A DNA stretch of 64,000 nt from an uncultured Prevotella sp. (lineage in GTDB: Bacteria; Bacteroidota; Bacteroidia; Bacteroidales; Bacteroidaceae). The notes under the pieces are model-generated. The model made no database searches. It was given only the letters and a program-made list of their open reading frames with translations, and was not told the origin of the DNA. Shown here in pieces: positions 37,500 through 47,122 of this stretch. The stretch is taken from NCBI GenBank assembly GCA_900316015.1, contig ONBG01000013.1, positions 1 to 64,000 of the forward strand, in the 5' to 3' direction. The stretch's first letter is position 1. Each line of letters starts with the position of its first letter. The position numbers and the translations under genes were made by a program.

Positions 37500-40268
37500 T
37501 TAAAAGGTGAGATTAAATCCTAAGGCATAATGCGTCATTGAAGGATGGGAAGTTCCCATGTTCTCTGGGTCCATCTTCTTGATGGAATCGAGACTGAACA
37601 GGTCATACGCACGGGCATACACCTTCACCCCATGCAGGATCTTTGTCCTTTCCAACATTCCTTTCGGGAAGTTGTAATACACTTCGAGTGTCCTCATCTT
37701 GAGGAAAGACCCATTGTGGATCCACAGCGTATTGTTGGTATAGTTATTCGCCGACCCTGTAGAGGTTAGGCGTGGATACTTGGCATTTGGCGTATCCGGG
37801 GTCCATCTGTTCTGATAGTATTCCTTCGAGATGGTTCGATGGGAGTACATCGGCCAATACATACTGGGCGTACTCTCCACAACACTCCTGTTGGCAGCAC
37901 CTTGCATGAGGGCATAGATCCCAAATCCTTTGTATTCTACATTCAAGTCGAAGGAATAATAGAGTTCAGGATGACTGCTATATCCAAAAGGTACCTGGTC
38001 ATAAGAGTCGATGACACCGTCACCATTCTGGTCTTTGTAGATCAAGTCACCCGGATGTACTTCTGAAAGATTCTGCTTGACCTTGCTGTTGTCGATCTCC
38101 TCTTGGCTCTGATACATCCCGATCACCTCATAACCAAAGTATTGTCCCAAGGGACGACCGGTACGTTTCAGGTAATCATAGGCACGATATTGCTCGTTCT
38201 CTTGCTTGATCTTATTGCGCGCAAACGACAGGTTGCCACCTACCATATAGGACAGATTGCCAATCCGGTCGCGCCAATGTAAGTCGGCATCCACGCCATA
38301 GTTGTCCACCCTACCGTTGTTCTTGTAGGAAACAGGGGCACCAAAGATGGAGGATACCGTACCACCTGCTCCTACCAAGATGTCTGTGCGCTTGTCATAG
38401 AAGGCATCAACAGAGGCTGTTAGCCGCTGGAAAGCCTGAAAATCGAGCCCTACATTCCACTTATACGACTTCTCATAGGTAAGGTCTCTCATCCCAAGTT
38501 GCGTGATCTTCAGTCCAGTACTTCCTGTCGGTGTCTTCCCAAAGTAATAAGAACCACCATTACCGTACATATCAACGTCAAGGTCATAAGGATAATCAGC
38601 CCGACCGGATATGCCATAGCTGGCACGGAGTTTCAGAAGGTTGAGCCAATCAGCCTTGGCAAATGCTTCCTCAGAGATCAGCCAGGCAGCTCCCACTGCG
38701 GGGAAGAATCCCCAACGATGACCGGGACGGAGCACGCTTGCTGCAGATCCTGACAGAGAGAGGTCGGCAATATATCGACCCTGATAGGTGTAATGGGCTT
38801 GCCCCACCATATCAATATAGGAGTAGGAATTATTCTGCCCCTTAGCATTGATCTTGTCCATGCCATAGAGGAGTCCTGCAGATAATTGGTGCTGCCCCCA
38901 TGTATTGTGATAGTCGGCATAGGCATTGAAATGGAAATGATTGGAAGAGGATCCGACTGAGTGGCTAAAGCTCAAAGAGGTCTCATTCCTAAGTACCTGA
39001 TGCTCATATGCCTGCGTATCCCAATTATAGATAGTCTCTTCATACTTGAAATTACGGGAATTGGAATCCCAGTAGGAAGCACTGTTGTCCAGTCCTAACC
39101 TAAGCCCTACGGAGAGTCCTTTCACCCAGAAGTCAAGTTTCTCGTTTAAGTCAAGGTCAGCATAGATGTTACGTACCTGTGAACGGGCATATCCAGTCCC
39201 GGCTATTTGGGCAATAGGGTTGTTACTGTAATCCGTTGTTCCTCCCCACACATTGTTCTCGTCCTTGATGGGAAAGGCGGCTGCAGGTACCTGATAGAGT
39301 GCTCCAAAGATATTCCCGGTCGAGGAACTCGGGCGGTTATGCTCGGAAAAGTTGGCAAAGAGGTTCAACTTCACGGTTGTAAACCGCGACAAGAAGATAT
39401 CAAGGTTGGTACGGGAGCTCAACCGGGAGTAACGGAACTGCGTGGAATAGCCATCGTTCTCTGAGGTTGGTTTCAGGATACCATCATCATTGACATAGTT
39501 GAGTTGGGTGTAATAATGTACGAACGGACCGCCCCCAGATACGGAGAAGGTGACATTGTCTCCCCAGCTATGGTTGCGCAATGACTCTCCCCACCAATCG
39601 ACATTCGGATAGGCATAAGGATAGGCACCAGACTGGAAGGCATCCAATTCCTGCTGACTATATCTCGGATCCAGTCCATCATTCACTCTTGCCTCGTTCA
39701 GGGCGTTGGCATAGGTATAGGCATCCACGAACTCCGGTTTACGGCGTGGCTCTCCTAAATTGAACTCATACGAGAACTTAATCTGAGGTTTCCCAAGATG
39801 TCCTCTCTTGGTCTTGACAAGGATGACTCCGTTACCTCCCCTGATCCCATAAAGTGCGGTCCCCACAGCATCCTTGAGGACGGTAACTGATTCTATCTCA
39901 TCGGGGGTGATCGCATTCAAGTCTCTTTGGAACCCATCAACGAGAATGAGGGGGTTCGTGGAATTCCAAGTCCCTTTTCCCCTGACTGACAGTCCGGCAG
40001 CTGTTTCCCAGGCTGCACCCGTTGACTGCATGGCCCTCAGTCCAGGAATCATACCATAGAGAATATCACTTGTATTGATCGATTTTCGGTGCGAGAGTCT
40101 TTCACTGTCCGCGAAGGCAGTGGCTGTTGTCGACTCTTTGAGACCATAGTTCATGCTACGGCCATATTCGATGTTGGGCATTGTCTGACAACTATCTTGT
40201 TGTGCCATCAGATGGACAGGCACAATCAGGGCAGTCATTGCCAACAGATAATATTTCTTTTTCATCAT
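37500..40268 (-). CDS. susC: Short SusC-family TonB-linked receptor (PUL 2, second pair)
   Basis: The 922-residue protein has a signal peptide (YYLLAMTALIVPVHLMAQ) and then goes almost directly into the plug (INTSDILYGMIPGLRAMQST, LILVDGFQRDLNAITPDEIESVTVLKDA). The CarboxypepD_reg-like domain and the usual VVVVGYG motif before the plug are missing. The beta-barrel is complete and ends in a terminal Phe (YALGFNLTF). It is the shorter of the two tandem receptors and may have a different binding role or TonB coupling. Confidence 0.9.
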   Translation of the reverse strand: MMKKKYYLLAMTALIVPVHLMAQQDSCQTMPNIEYGRSMNYGLKESTTATAFADSERLSHRKSINTSDILYGMIPGLRAMQSTGAAWETAAGLSVRGKGTWNSTNPLILVDGFQRDLNAITPDEIESVTVLKDAVGTALYGIRGGNGVILVKTKRGHLGKPQIKFSYEFNLGEPRRKPEFVDAYTYANALNEARVNDGLDPRYSQQELDAFQSGAYPYAYPNVDWWGESLRNHSWGDNVTFSVSGGGPFVHYYTQLNYVNDDGILKPTSENDGYSTQFRYSRLSSRTNLDIFLSRFTTVKLNLFANFSEHNRPSSSTGNIFGALYQVPAAAFPIKDENNVWGGTTDYSNNPIAQIAGTGYARSQVRNIYADLDLNEKLDFWVKGLSVGLRLGLDNSASYWDSNSRNFKYEETIYNWDTQAYEHQVLRNETSLSFSHSVGSSSNHFHFNAYADYHNTWGQHQLSAGLLYGMDKINAKGQNNSYSYIDMVGQAHYTYQGRYIADLSLSGSAASVLRPGHRWGFFPAVGAAWLISEEAFAKADWLNLLKLRASYGISGRADYPYDLDVDMYGNGGSYYFGKTPTGSTGLKITQLGMRDLTYEKSYKWNVGLDFQAFQRLTASVDAFYDKRTDILVGAGGTVSSIFGAPVSYKNNGRVDNYGVDADLHWRDRIGNLSYMVGGNLSFARNKIKQENEQYRAYDYLKRTGRPLGQYFGYEVIGMYQSQEEIDNSKVKQNLSEVHPGDLIYKDQNGDGVIDSYDQVPFGYSSHPELYYSFDLNVEYKGFGIYALMQGAANRSVVESTPSMYWPMYSHRTISKEYYQNRWTPDTPNAKYPRLTSTGSANNYTNNTLWIHNGSFLKMRTLEVYYNFPKGMLERTKILHGVKVYARAYDLFSLDSIKKMDPENMGTSHPSMTHYALGFNLTF

Positions 40269-40318
40269 GAATGTATAAGCATATTAATGATATAAACCAG
40301 ATAAAGATAGGGATGGGT

Positions 40319-42151
40319 TTATTCCCAACCTGGGTTTTGTACCAGTCCATAGCCTTTGTTGACTTCCTTCGAAGGGAAAGCACTGAGGTTCAAGCGTGGA
40401 TCCCACCCATCTTTCCACCAGAACCGAGCGTACTTGGTAAGGGTAAAGGGAACGAGCTTATAGGCACCGGTTTTCTTATTCTTATAGACATGCAGTCCAT
40501 GAAGCTGTTTTTCGAAGATATCATATCTTTTCCAACGGATCAGGTCGAAGAACCTTACCTCCTCATAAGCGAACTCAACGGCACGTTCATGCAAGACGGC
40601 TTCACGGAACTGTTCTTGACTCATCCCACTCTTCAGAGGGGGCATCTCGACACGGGCACGTACTTTATTGATGGCGGCATACGCCTCGGCGGTGGGCCCA
40701 CCATTGTATTCATTCAATGCCTCGGCATAGTTCAGGTAGACTTCTGCCAACCGCATGTAGGGCCATTGGATCGGACGAGTATAGGCTTCCGTATTGCGGT
40801 CGAGTCCCCATTTGCGGCAGACCAGTCCAGAAGCACAACTCAACTGATGGATACGTCCTTGCTTCCAGTCGGCTCCCTTAGGATAGTTAGTCGGATCGGA
40901 GGAAAGTACATCTGTCATGCTTGCCGTCCTACCGTTATACCGGTCGCCGTCGAGGATGAAGTTCTCATACATTCTGGGGTCACGGTTCTTGAAAGGATTC
41001 GCTGCCTCCTCAGGGTTCTTCCAGTCGAAATCGCTTCCGTCCTTGAGTTGGAACATATCCAGGAACTCCTTGGTGGGACAATATGCACCCCAACGCAATC
41101 CCTTGTCGAAGTAAGAATTCTGGTTGATATTAAGGATACCTCTTCTCACGGAAATGAGCGATTCTGTGGTTCCCCTGTCAAAATAAGCACTGGTATATGC
41201 CTCGCGACAATCTTTTGTACCATTGTCTCCTGCTTCCACGAGTTTGTAATAGCCGTTTTTGGCAAGGGCATCGAAGAATTCCTTGCAAGCGTCGACTGCC
41301 AGTTTCCAACGGTTCTTGTCATAGTTGCCAAACCATGTCATGTGCTTGTCAGCTGCCTCGCCTTGATAATAGGGTTGATCGGCATTGAACAGCGGACTGG
41401 CCACAAAGAGCAATACACGTGTCTTCAATGCCATGGCACTTGCCTTCGTGAATCGACCGTCCCAATTGTCCCTTTCCTCGTCACTGATCCTCCAAGGGAG
41501 ATCAGGACAAGCGATGGCATCATCCAACAGTTTGATGATGAAGTCGACCGTCTCTTGCAGCGTGGCACGTGCCGGCATCTCTGTGTCGTTGATATCGATC
41601 GCATGGTCGATGATCGGCAGGGCACCATAATGACGGAGCATGTGCGCATAGTATACAGCGACGACGACCTTGGCTTCTGCCTTCATCCTGGACTTGTCTG
41701 CATCACTCATGTCCGGCACCCTGTCTACATTCTCATAGAACAGCCAGGCATGACGAATGCCCGTCCAGAATCCTGAACCCGTATAGCGCATCTTTGTAGG
41801 AGGCCATCCATTATCCTCCGTAGCCGCATTATAAAGACCGGGATAATAATATTTCTGCATGGAAGAATAGCCCATGTTGTCATAGTTGATGTCGGTAAAC
41901 GACTCAACGGTACTAAACTCCATCTGCGTGGAATAGCCACTGGTCTCCATACCGTAGGGAAGATACTGGTAACTCTTCCACAAAACGCGCGACGCATACT
42001 CTGAAGTGGAGAACACAGTATCGATGGTCACGTCCGAACTGGGCGGCTTTTGCAAGAACTTATCGCCAAAAGCCATGTCCTCACAAGATACGGTCAGTGC
42101 CAACAGAGCAACCGACAAACTGCCTAATATGATATTTTTTATCTTCTTCAT
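40319..42151 (-). CDS. susD: SusD/RagB-family lipoprotein (PUL 2, first pair)
   Basis: The protein is 610 residues from the ATG at 42151, with lipid Cys23 in ALLALTVSC. An ATG 9 bp upstream is also in frame. SusD features are SRVLWKSYQYLPYGMET, MKAEAKVVVAVYYAHMLRHYGALPI, INKVRARVEMPPLKSG and LHERAVEFAYEEVRFFDLIRWKRYD. It follows its SusC directly, and the next SusC start is about 50 bp beyond its stop. Confidence 0.93.
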   Translation of the reverse strand: MKKIKNIILGSLSVALLALTVSCEDMAFGDKFLQKPPSSDVTIDTVFSTSEYASRVLWKSYQYLPYGMETSGYSTQMEFSTVESFTDINYDNMGYSSMQKYYYPGLYNAATEDNGWPPTKMRYTGSGFWTGIRHAWLFYENVDRVPDMSDADKSRMKAEAKVVVAVYYAHMLRHYGALPIIDHAIDINDTEMPARATLQETVDFIIKLLDDAIACPDLPWRISDEERDNWDGRFTKASAMALKTRVLLFVASPLFNADQPYYQGEAADKHMTWFGNYDKNRWKLAVDACKEFFDALAKNGYYKLVEAGDNGTKDCREAYTSAYFDRGTTESLISVRRGILNINQNSYFDKGLRWGAYCPTKEFLDMFQLKDGSDFDWKNPEEAANPFKNRDPRMYENFILDGDRYNGRTASMTDVLSSDPTNYPKGADWKQGRIHQLSCASGLVCRKWGLDRNTEAYTRPIQWPYMRLAEVYLNYAEALNEYNGGPTAEAYAAINKVRARVEMPPLKSGMSQEQFREAVLHERAVEFAYEEVRFFDLIRWKRYDIFEKQLHGLHVYKNKKTGAYKLVPFTLTKYARFWWKDGWDPRLNLSAFPSKEVNKGYGLVQNPGWE

Positions 42152-42163
42152 TGCTATCATCTT

Positions 42164-45100
42164 TTATATGCCAATACGTAAACCAAAATTCAAGATCTTG
42201 ATCATCGGATAAGCGGTCCCGTTCGGATTGGTCTCCGGGTCGCAAACTTTCAGCTTGTCAAAGGTCAGCAGGTTATAGCCAGACAAGGACACTCTTAACG
42301 AAGAGACATGCAACATCCGAGTGACAGACCGTGGCAGGGAATAACCTACCTCGATGTTCTTCAAACGCAGATAAGAGGCATTGCGCAACCATAAGTCGGA
42401 ACTCATGTAATTATGTCCCTTGCTGCGGAAAGACAAAGCTGGTGCCTTGGCGGAATTTCCTTTCTCTGGGGTCCAGGCATCATCAACCATGTACTTCATC
42501 AAACTGAAGTTATTGCTCGGGCCAAAAGGCTCCAAATAGGTGGAACTCAGCATACGGGATGTCTTGAATGCTCCCGACCAGGTCATGGACAGGTCAAATC
42601 CCTTATAGGAGAATCCCATGTTAATGCCCATGGAATACAAGGGATACATCGGATAACCAATGTCACGGACATCCTTCTCGTCAATCTTCCCATCCCCATT
42701 CAGGTCCTTGTACTTCACGTCACCTGCCAAGGGGATATAGCCACTACCTTGGTCGGGGATGCCACCTTCCTTGCCTTTCAGGCTCTCATAGTTCTTCACG
42801 TCTTCTTCCGAGAAGTATCCATCGGTGACATAGCCGAAATTCTGGGAGACGGGCTTGCCTGTCCTTTGCATCCATTCATAAGGATATTTCACCTCGTCCA
42901 TGAAGATGATCTTGTTGCGGGCATACGAGAGGCTGGCTCCCACGTAATACCTGAAATCACGAACATGACTGTCCCACCTGACATTGACCTCATATCCATG
43001 GTTGTCTACCTTTCCCATATTTACCGTAGGCAGGGAAACGGCAAGATAACCGGGGATGACACCACGAGAGATCAGGATGTTCTTACGGTGCTCAATAAAG
43101 TAATCGAAGTTGATGGTCAACTGGTTCTTTATCAATTTCATGTCCGCACCTAAATTGGTCTTGACGGATGTCTCCCAGGTGACCAATGGATTGCCCAACT
43201 TTCCTTCAGCTGCCCCAGGGATCTTAGAGCCAGTCGTGACACCAAAGCTGTAATTGCCACTATTCAGGTAATAGGTACTGGGCAGGTAGAGAAAACGAGA
43301 ACTGTCGCTTGTCAGGTCGTTTCCAACCTTTCCTAAGGAAGCCCTCAGTTTCAAATAGCCTACGGCTTTCTTCAACGGCTTAAAGAATCCTTCCTCAGAG
43401 AGAATCCATCCTAAGGAACCGGCAGGGAAGAAACCGTAGCGATGTCCCTTGGCAAAGTTCTCTGAACCATTATATCCCATACTGAAATCAGCCAGGTAGC
43501 GGGTCTTGTAATCATAAGTAGCACGACCCACAAAGCCTACATAGCCCCTGGGGATACCGGGATAACTGCCTGAGGGGTAATATTTCATGGTCTGGTTGTA
43601 CATGGCCAGTGCACTAACATGATGGGGACCGAAATCGCGCTTGTAGTTGAAGGCTCCCTCAAGATACCAGTTTCTGGACAGTCCATCTGACTCGCTATAC
43701 CCAATCTTCTGATATTCCTGGATGAGTTTCAATTGCACCTCCCCATCTTTCAGGTATGCCTCATACGCTGGCATGCGACCTTCTCGACGCTTATAGATGG
43801 AGACGCCACTGTTATAGGCTCCCTTGATATGGAAGGACAATCCCTTGGTAAGGGCATCCAATTGTTGGGTGAGCTGCATGTCGAAGTTCAGCACGTTGTT
43901 TGCCGACGTATTGTATCCCTTACCATAATAAACATTCAGGGCATCCTGTACATCTGTGAACTTGCTGTTGTACACACGGATTCGCTTTCCGTCTACGAGC
44001 CCTGCCCCACTGAAAGGAGTAGAGGTATAGATATCCCGGAAGAGATATGAAACTGTCGACGTACTTCCATTATTATAGTTGGGTTCTTGCCGGTTGTTCA
44101 GGTATCCTCCTACGTTTACCTTCAGGTTGGTGGTCTTCGTCAGACCAAGATCCAAGTTCAGGCGATAGTTATAACGATTATACCGGAAGCCCTTGTCGTT
44201 GGCATTGTGGAAGGTCTTGAAGAATCCGTCTTGCGTGAACGCGCCAATGGAAGCAAAGTATTTCACCCTGTCGGATCCTCCAGATATGTTGAAGTTATAC
44301 TGCATCTGTAGGGATGCCTTGCGGATCAGCATGTCCACCCAATCCGTATTAGGATGCGTGAGAGGGGAGGAACCGTCTTTATACTTCTGGAGGTCATCCT
44401 CGTTGAACATCAACTGGTCTTCGGAAACTCCATCGTGCAGCTGTGCCCCATTGTATGCCTTCGCCCATCCATAGCTATCCTCATACTCTGGCAAGCGTGT
44501 AGGGAACTGCAACGCAGTGGTTGCTGAGAAAGAAATTTTCGCCTTCCCCTTATTTCCTCGTTTGGTGGTAACTAAGATGACACCATTGGCACCACGCACA
44601 CCGAACACGGCAGTGGCAGAAGCATCCTTCAAGACGGTGATATTGTCTACTTCATTAGGGTCTAACTGGAAGAAAGAACGCTCAACCCCATCTACCAAGA
44701 TCAGCGGTGAGGAGAGTCCAGTGCTCAGGGAACCAACACCACGGATAAATAAGGTAGGACTATCCGCGCCTGGCTCACCACTCATCTGGATACTCGACAA
44801 GCCCGTTACCTTACCGGCAAGGGCATTGCCCATATTGGCAACAGGTGCCTTCAGCAAGTCTTCCTGGTTGACAGAGGAAATGGCTCCGGTGACGGTAACC
44901 TTCTTCGTCGTGCCATAGGCGATCACTTGGACGCCTTGTAAGGTAGCCGCGTCTTCTTTCATCTCTACCTGCATGGGCTTCGATGTCTTGCAAACCACAG
45001 AGGTGGGCATATATCCCACACAAGTGATATCCAGTCGGGAACCCACCGGAACCTGGATCGTAAACTGACCGTTCACATCTGTGACTGTGGCAGTCTTCGT

Positions 45101-45286
45101 GCCGTGAACCATGATAGTCGCGCCAATAATGGGACCATCGCTACCCGATACCGTACCGCGCACTTCTATGGTTCCTTTCCTTTGCAACACTTCCTGCACG
45201 ATAGAGGAAGCTTGCACAGGCAGGATAAACCCTGTACTGGACAGCATCAGTGCAAAAATCCCATAAGGAATAATTGATCTTTTCAT
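42164..45286 (-). CDS. susC: SusC-family TonB-linked receptor (PUL 2, first pair)
   Basis: The 1040-residue protein has a signal peptide (IFALMLSSTGFILPVQA) and a CarboxypepD_reg-like domain (about residues 38-110: IEVRGTVSGSDGPIIGATIM). The plug follows (VTVTGAISSVNQEDLLKAPVANMGNALAGKV, LILVDGVERSFFQLDPNEVDNITVLKDAS) and then the beta-barrel. There is no STN domain, so unlike PUL 1 it is not expected to signal through a FecR/ECF pair. It is the first gene of the susC-susD-susC-susD-GH16 operon, behind the promoter at 45473-45480. No hybrid two-component or SusR-type regulator lies in the window. Confidence 0.94.
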   Translation of the reverse strand: MKRSIIPYGIFALMLSSTGFILPVQASSIVQEVLQRKGTIEVRGTVSGSDGPIIGATIMVHGTKTATVTDVNGQFTIQVPVGSRLDITCVGYMPTSVVCKTSKPMQVEMKEDAATLQGVQVIAYGTTKKVTVTGAISSVNQEDLLKAPVANMGNALAGKVTGLSSIQMSGEPGADSPTLFIRGVGSLSTGLSSPLILVDGVERSFFQLDPNEVDNITVLKDASATAVFGVRGANGVILVTTKRGNKGKAKISFSATTALQFPTRLPEYEDSYGWAKAYNGAQLHDGVSEDQLMFNEDDLQKYKDGSSPLTHPNTDWVDMLIRKASLQMQYNFNISGGSDRVKYFASIGAFTQDGFFKTFHNANDKGFRYNRYNYRLNLDLGLTKTTNLKVNVGGYLNNRQEPNYNNGSTSTVSYLFRDIYTSTPFSGAGLVDGKRIRVYNSKFTDVQDALNVYYGKGYNTSANNVLNFDMQLTQQLDALTKGLSFHIKGAYNSGVSIYKRREGRMPAYEAYLKDGEVQLKLIQEYQKIGYSESDGLSRNWYLEGAFNYKRDFGPHHVSALAMYNQTMKYYPSGSYPGIPRGYVGFVGRATYDYKTRYLADFSMGYNGSENFAKGHRYGFFPAGSLGWILSEEGFFKPLKKAVGYLKLRASLGKVGNDLTSDSSRFLYLPSTYYLNSGNYSFGVTTGSKIPGAAEGKLGNPLVTWETSVKTNLGADMKLIKNQLTINFDYFIEHRKNILISRGVIPGYLAVSLPTVNMGKVDNHGYEVNVRWDSHVRDFRYYVGASLSYARNKIIFMDEVKYPYEWMQRTGKPVSQNFGYVTDGYFSEEDVKNYESLKGKEGGIPDQGSGYIPLAGDVKYKDLNGDGKIDEKDVRDIGYPMYPLYSMGINMGFSYKGFDLSMTWSGAFKTSRMLSSTYLEPFGPSNNFSLMKYMVDDAWTPEKGNSAKAPALSFRSKGHNYMSSDLWLRNASYLRLKNIEVGYSLPRSVTRMLHVSSLRVSLSGYNLLTFDKLKVCDPETNPNGTAYPMIKILNFGLRIGI

Positions 45287-45472
45287 TTATCTTGCAATTA
45301 GTAAATAGTATTGTCTCTGCACTTACCTTACAATAGGCATCATCCATTGCCTGAAGTAACCCTCTGGAGATGTTCCGGAGATACTTGCCTATTCGCCACA
45401 GCTGATTGCTCGTTGGAAGCATCCTCTATTAGGTTGAGCGAATGCAATAGGTTTAAGTTTCTTAAAACGCTG

Positions 45473-45480
45473 CAAAGGTA
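45473..45480 (-). promoter_or_regulatory. -7 box of the PUL 2 operon
   Basis: On the minus strand it reads TACCTTTG, matching TAnnTTTG. The nearest upstream TTTG (45509-45506) is 25 nt away instead of 19-20, so the promoter may need an activator. Confidence 0.55.
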
Positions 45481-45502
45481 GTATATATAAGAGGAATAGA
45501 GG

Positions 45503-45537
45503 TGTCAAAATTGTCCAAAAGAAGTCCAATATTGTCC
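45503..45537. promoter_or_regulatory. Four helically phased TGTCC-like repeats upstream of the PUL 2 promoter
   Basis: TGTCA (45503), TGTCC (45512), AGTCC (45523) and TGTCC (45533) start 9, 11 and 10 bp apart, about one helical turn each. TTGTCC occurs exactly at 45511-45516 and 45532-45537. They lie 23-57 bp upstream of the -7 box, where an activator would bind. Confidence 0.4.
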
Positions 45538-45639
45538 GTAACGTCACTTTTAACACGAATATTTATCTTTGATTAAGGAGTGGGATAAGCCTTTTTTCCT
45601 TACCTTTGCAGGCAGTTGAATCAAGAGAAGAAAGAAAAG

Positions 45640-46143
45640 ATGGATGCATTGATCAAGGCGGTAAGAGGAAAGGAACCTCATTGGGGTAAGGGATGTTACT
45701 TCGCAGAAAACGCCACGTTAGCTGGCGACATTACTTTGGGCGAGGATTGTTCGGTATGGTTTGGTGCCGTTCTCAGGGCGGATGTGGACAAGATCATCAT
45801 CGGAGACAGGTGCAATATCCAGGATCTGGCCTGCATCCATCAATCCAAGGGATTCCCTGCGATCCTCGGCAATGAGGTGTCACTCGGGCATGGGGCTATC
45901 GTACATGCGGCTACGATCCACGACAAGGCACTGATCGGGATGAACGCCGTGGTGCTTGACGGTGCGGAAGTAGGCGAAGGATCAATCATTGCCGCAGGGG
46001 CGGTCGTGCTCGAAGGCACGAAAGTCGGACCAGGGGAACTTTGGGCCGGGGTCCCGGCACGATTAAAAAAGAAGGTAAACCCCGCAGAGGCAGCGGAGTT
46101 CGCCCAACATTACCTATATATAAAAAAGTGGTACGAGGAATAG
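45640..46143 (+). CDS. Gamma-carbonic-anhydrase-like left-handed beta-helix protein
   Basis: The 167-residue protein is a hexapeptide-repeat protein (repeats ATLAGDITLGEDCSVWFGAV, AIVHAATIHDKALIGMNAVV). It has His residues in the positions used for zinc in the gamma-CA group (ACIHQSKG, SLGHGAIVHA). YrdA/PaaY-type members are common, and carbonic anhydrase activity is unproven for many. The start at 45640 is chosen because a -7 box occupies 45601-45608, which leaves no room for the upstream in-frame TTG at 45616 as a well-placed start. Confidence 0.85.
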   Translation: MDALIKAVRGKEPHWGKGCYFAENATLAGDITLGEDCSVWFGAVLRADVDKIIIGDRCNIQDLACIHQSKGFPAILGNEVSLGHGAIVHAATIHDKALIGMNAVVLDGAEVGEGSIIAAGAVVLEGTKVGPGELWAGVPARLKKKVNPAEAAEFAQHYLYIKKWYEE

Positions 46144-46283
46144 AAGTTACTCCTTCATCGCCATCCCAGTATCATCACCCTTCCTTGCCTGTCATCTCAA
46201 GTGGTGACAGAAAAAGACAACATGAGGGATTCAGTCAAGGTCGCGAAACGGCTCCAGGCAGAGAACATTACAAGAAGGCGGAC

Positions 46284-46727
46284 TTAATGAGACGTAGTGT
46301 CTATCCCGGAAGAGATACGCCGGAAGGTAATCTTCTCTCCATCAGCCTCCGCTTTCCACACCATTTTATCACTATTCAAGGTCTCGATATCATATCCTTC
46401 GGTGCGGTCTCCTTCTTCAACAGGAATCTGGGATTTGCCCGTGAAGATGTTGATATGCTTTCCGTCAAATGAACGAATATAGCCATAATAGTAAATCGTG
46501 TCTTTTCCCACCAAAAAATCAGAGTAAAGGACCTCACACTTTCCTTCTACATCGGATGTGGGTGAGAACGTGAAATATTTTACTCCATCAGCCGCCACGT
46601 CTTTGGCAGCCATCACTTCCCACGTACCAGCAAGCTCGTCGGCATGGAAATCATCATCATTGTCACAGGCAACGAATACAACACTCACGAAAAAGAGTAG
46701 AAACGGAAAAATAGATTTAAATTTCAT
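46284..46727 (-). CDS. Lipocalin-like lipoprotein of unknown function
   Basis: The 147-residue protein has a lipoprotein signal (FPFLLFFVSVVFVAC) followed by an acidic linker (DNDDDFHADE). A small beta-rich domain starts with LAGTWEV, the lipocalin-like opening common in Bacteroidota lipoproteins, and continues with repeating strands (DTIYYYGYIRSFDGKHINIF). I do not recognise a specific function. A -7 box lies at 46765-46758 on the minus strand. ATGs at 46733 and 46727 are both possible. Confidence 0.7.
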   Translation of the reverse strand: MKFKSIFPFLLFFVSVVFVACDNDDDFHADELAGTWEVMAAKDVAADGVKYFTFSPTSDVEGKCEVLYSDFLVGKDTIYYYGYIRSFDGKHINIFTGKSQIPVEEGDRTEGYDIETLNSDKMVWKAEADGEKITFRRISSGIDTTSH

Positions 46728-46757
46728 GATCATATGATTACTGATATTTTAACCATG

Positions 46758-46765
46758 CAAAGGTA
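46758..46765 (-). promoter_or_regulatory. -7 box of the lipoprotein gene
   Basis: Reads TACCTTTG on the minus strand, about 30 nt before the start codon. Confidence 0.5.
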
Positions 46766-46907
46766 AAAAAAAACGCGACCATACAAATATTTTAAGATTA
46801 TTAACGCTGGTTTGGATACCTCTTTCACAGTCCCCTATCCTTCCTCTCTTAGTTCCTACGCTCTTAAACAATGGTGAGATGAATTCAGATGCGATCAATC
46901 TTATTGA

Positions 46908-47061
46908 CTGGGCTGTAGCCTTGGCACTCTTAGACCACTGTTTTAGTAACCTTAAACCACAGTTTTAGCTTCCTCAACCCATGGCTTTGGCTCCATTACA
47001 CTATAGCTTTGGCTCAATTAAAACATGGTTTTGGCTCTCTTAGGTCATGGCTCTTATCGGA
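46908..47061 (+). repeat. Tandem array of seven degenerate 22-bp units
   Basis: Units start at 46908, 46930, 46952, 46974, 46996, 47018 and 47040, each exactly 22 bp. The approximate consensus is TTAAACCATGGCTTTGGCTC plus two variable bases, with a recurring CATGGCTTTGGCTC or ACAGTTTTAGC core. The rest of the 482-bp gap between the lipoprotein gene and the Lrp/AsnC gene (46728-47209) holds only the promoters at 46758-46765 and 47123-47153. Confidence 0.75.
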
Positions 47062-47122
47062 TCTCTCTTGTTCCAGTTTGTAGGAAAAGCCCATCAAAGG
47101 CAGAAGGCATATATAAATATTC

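Larger units (their letters stand above)
45287..45639. other. Divergent promoter region of PUL 2 and the carbonic-anhydrase-like gene
   Basis: This 353-bp region carries, on the minus strand, a -7 box (TACCTTTG at 45480-45473) and a susC leader of about 180 nt. On the plus strand it carries two -7 boxes (TATCTTTG 45564-45571, TACCTTTG 45601-45608). Between them are four short phased repeats (45503-45537). A minus-strand frame through the leader has no family features. Confidence 0.6.
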
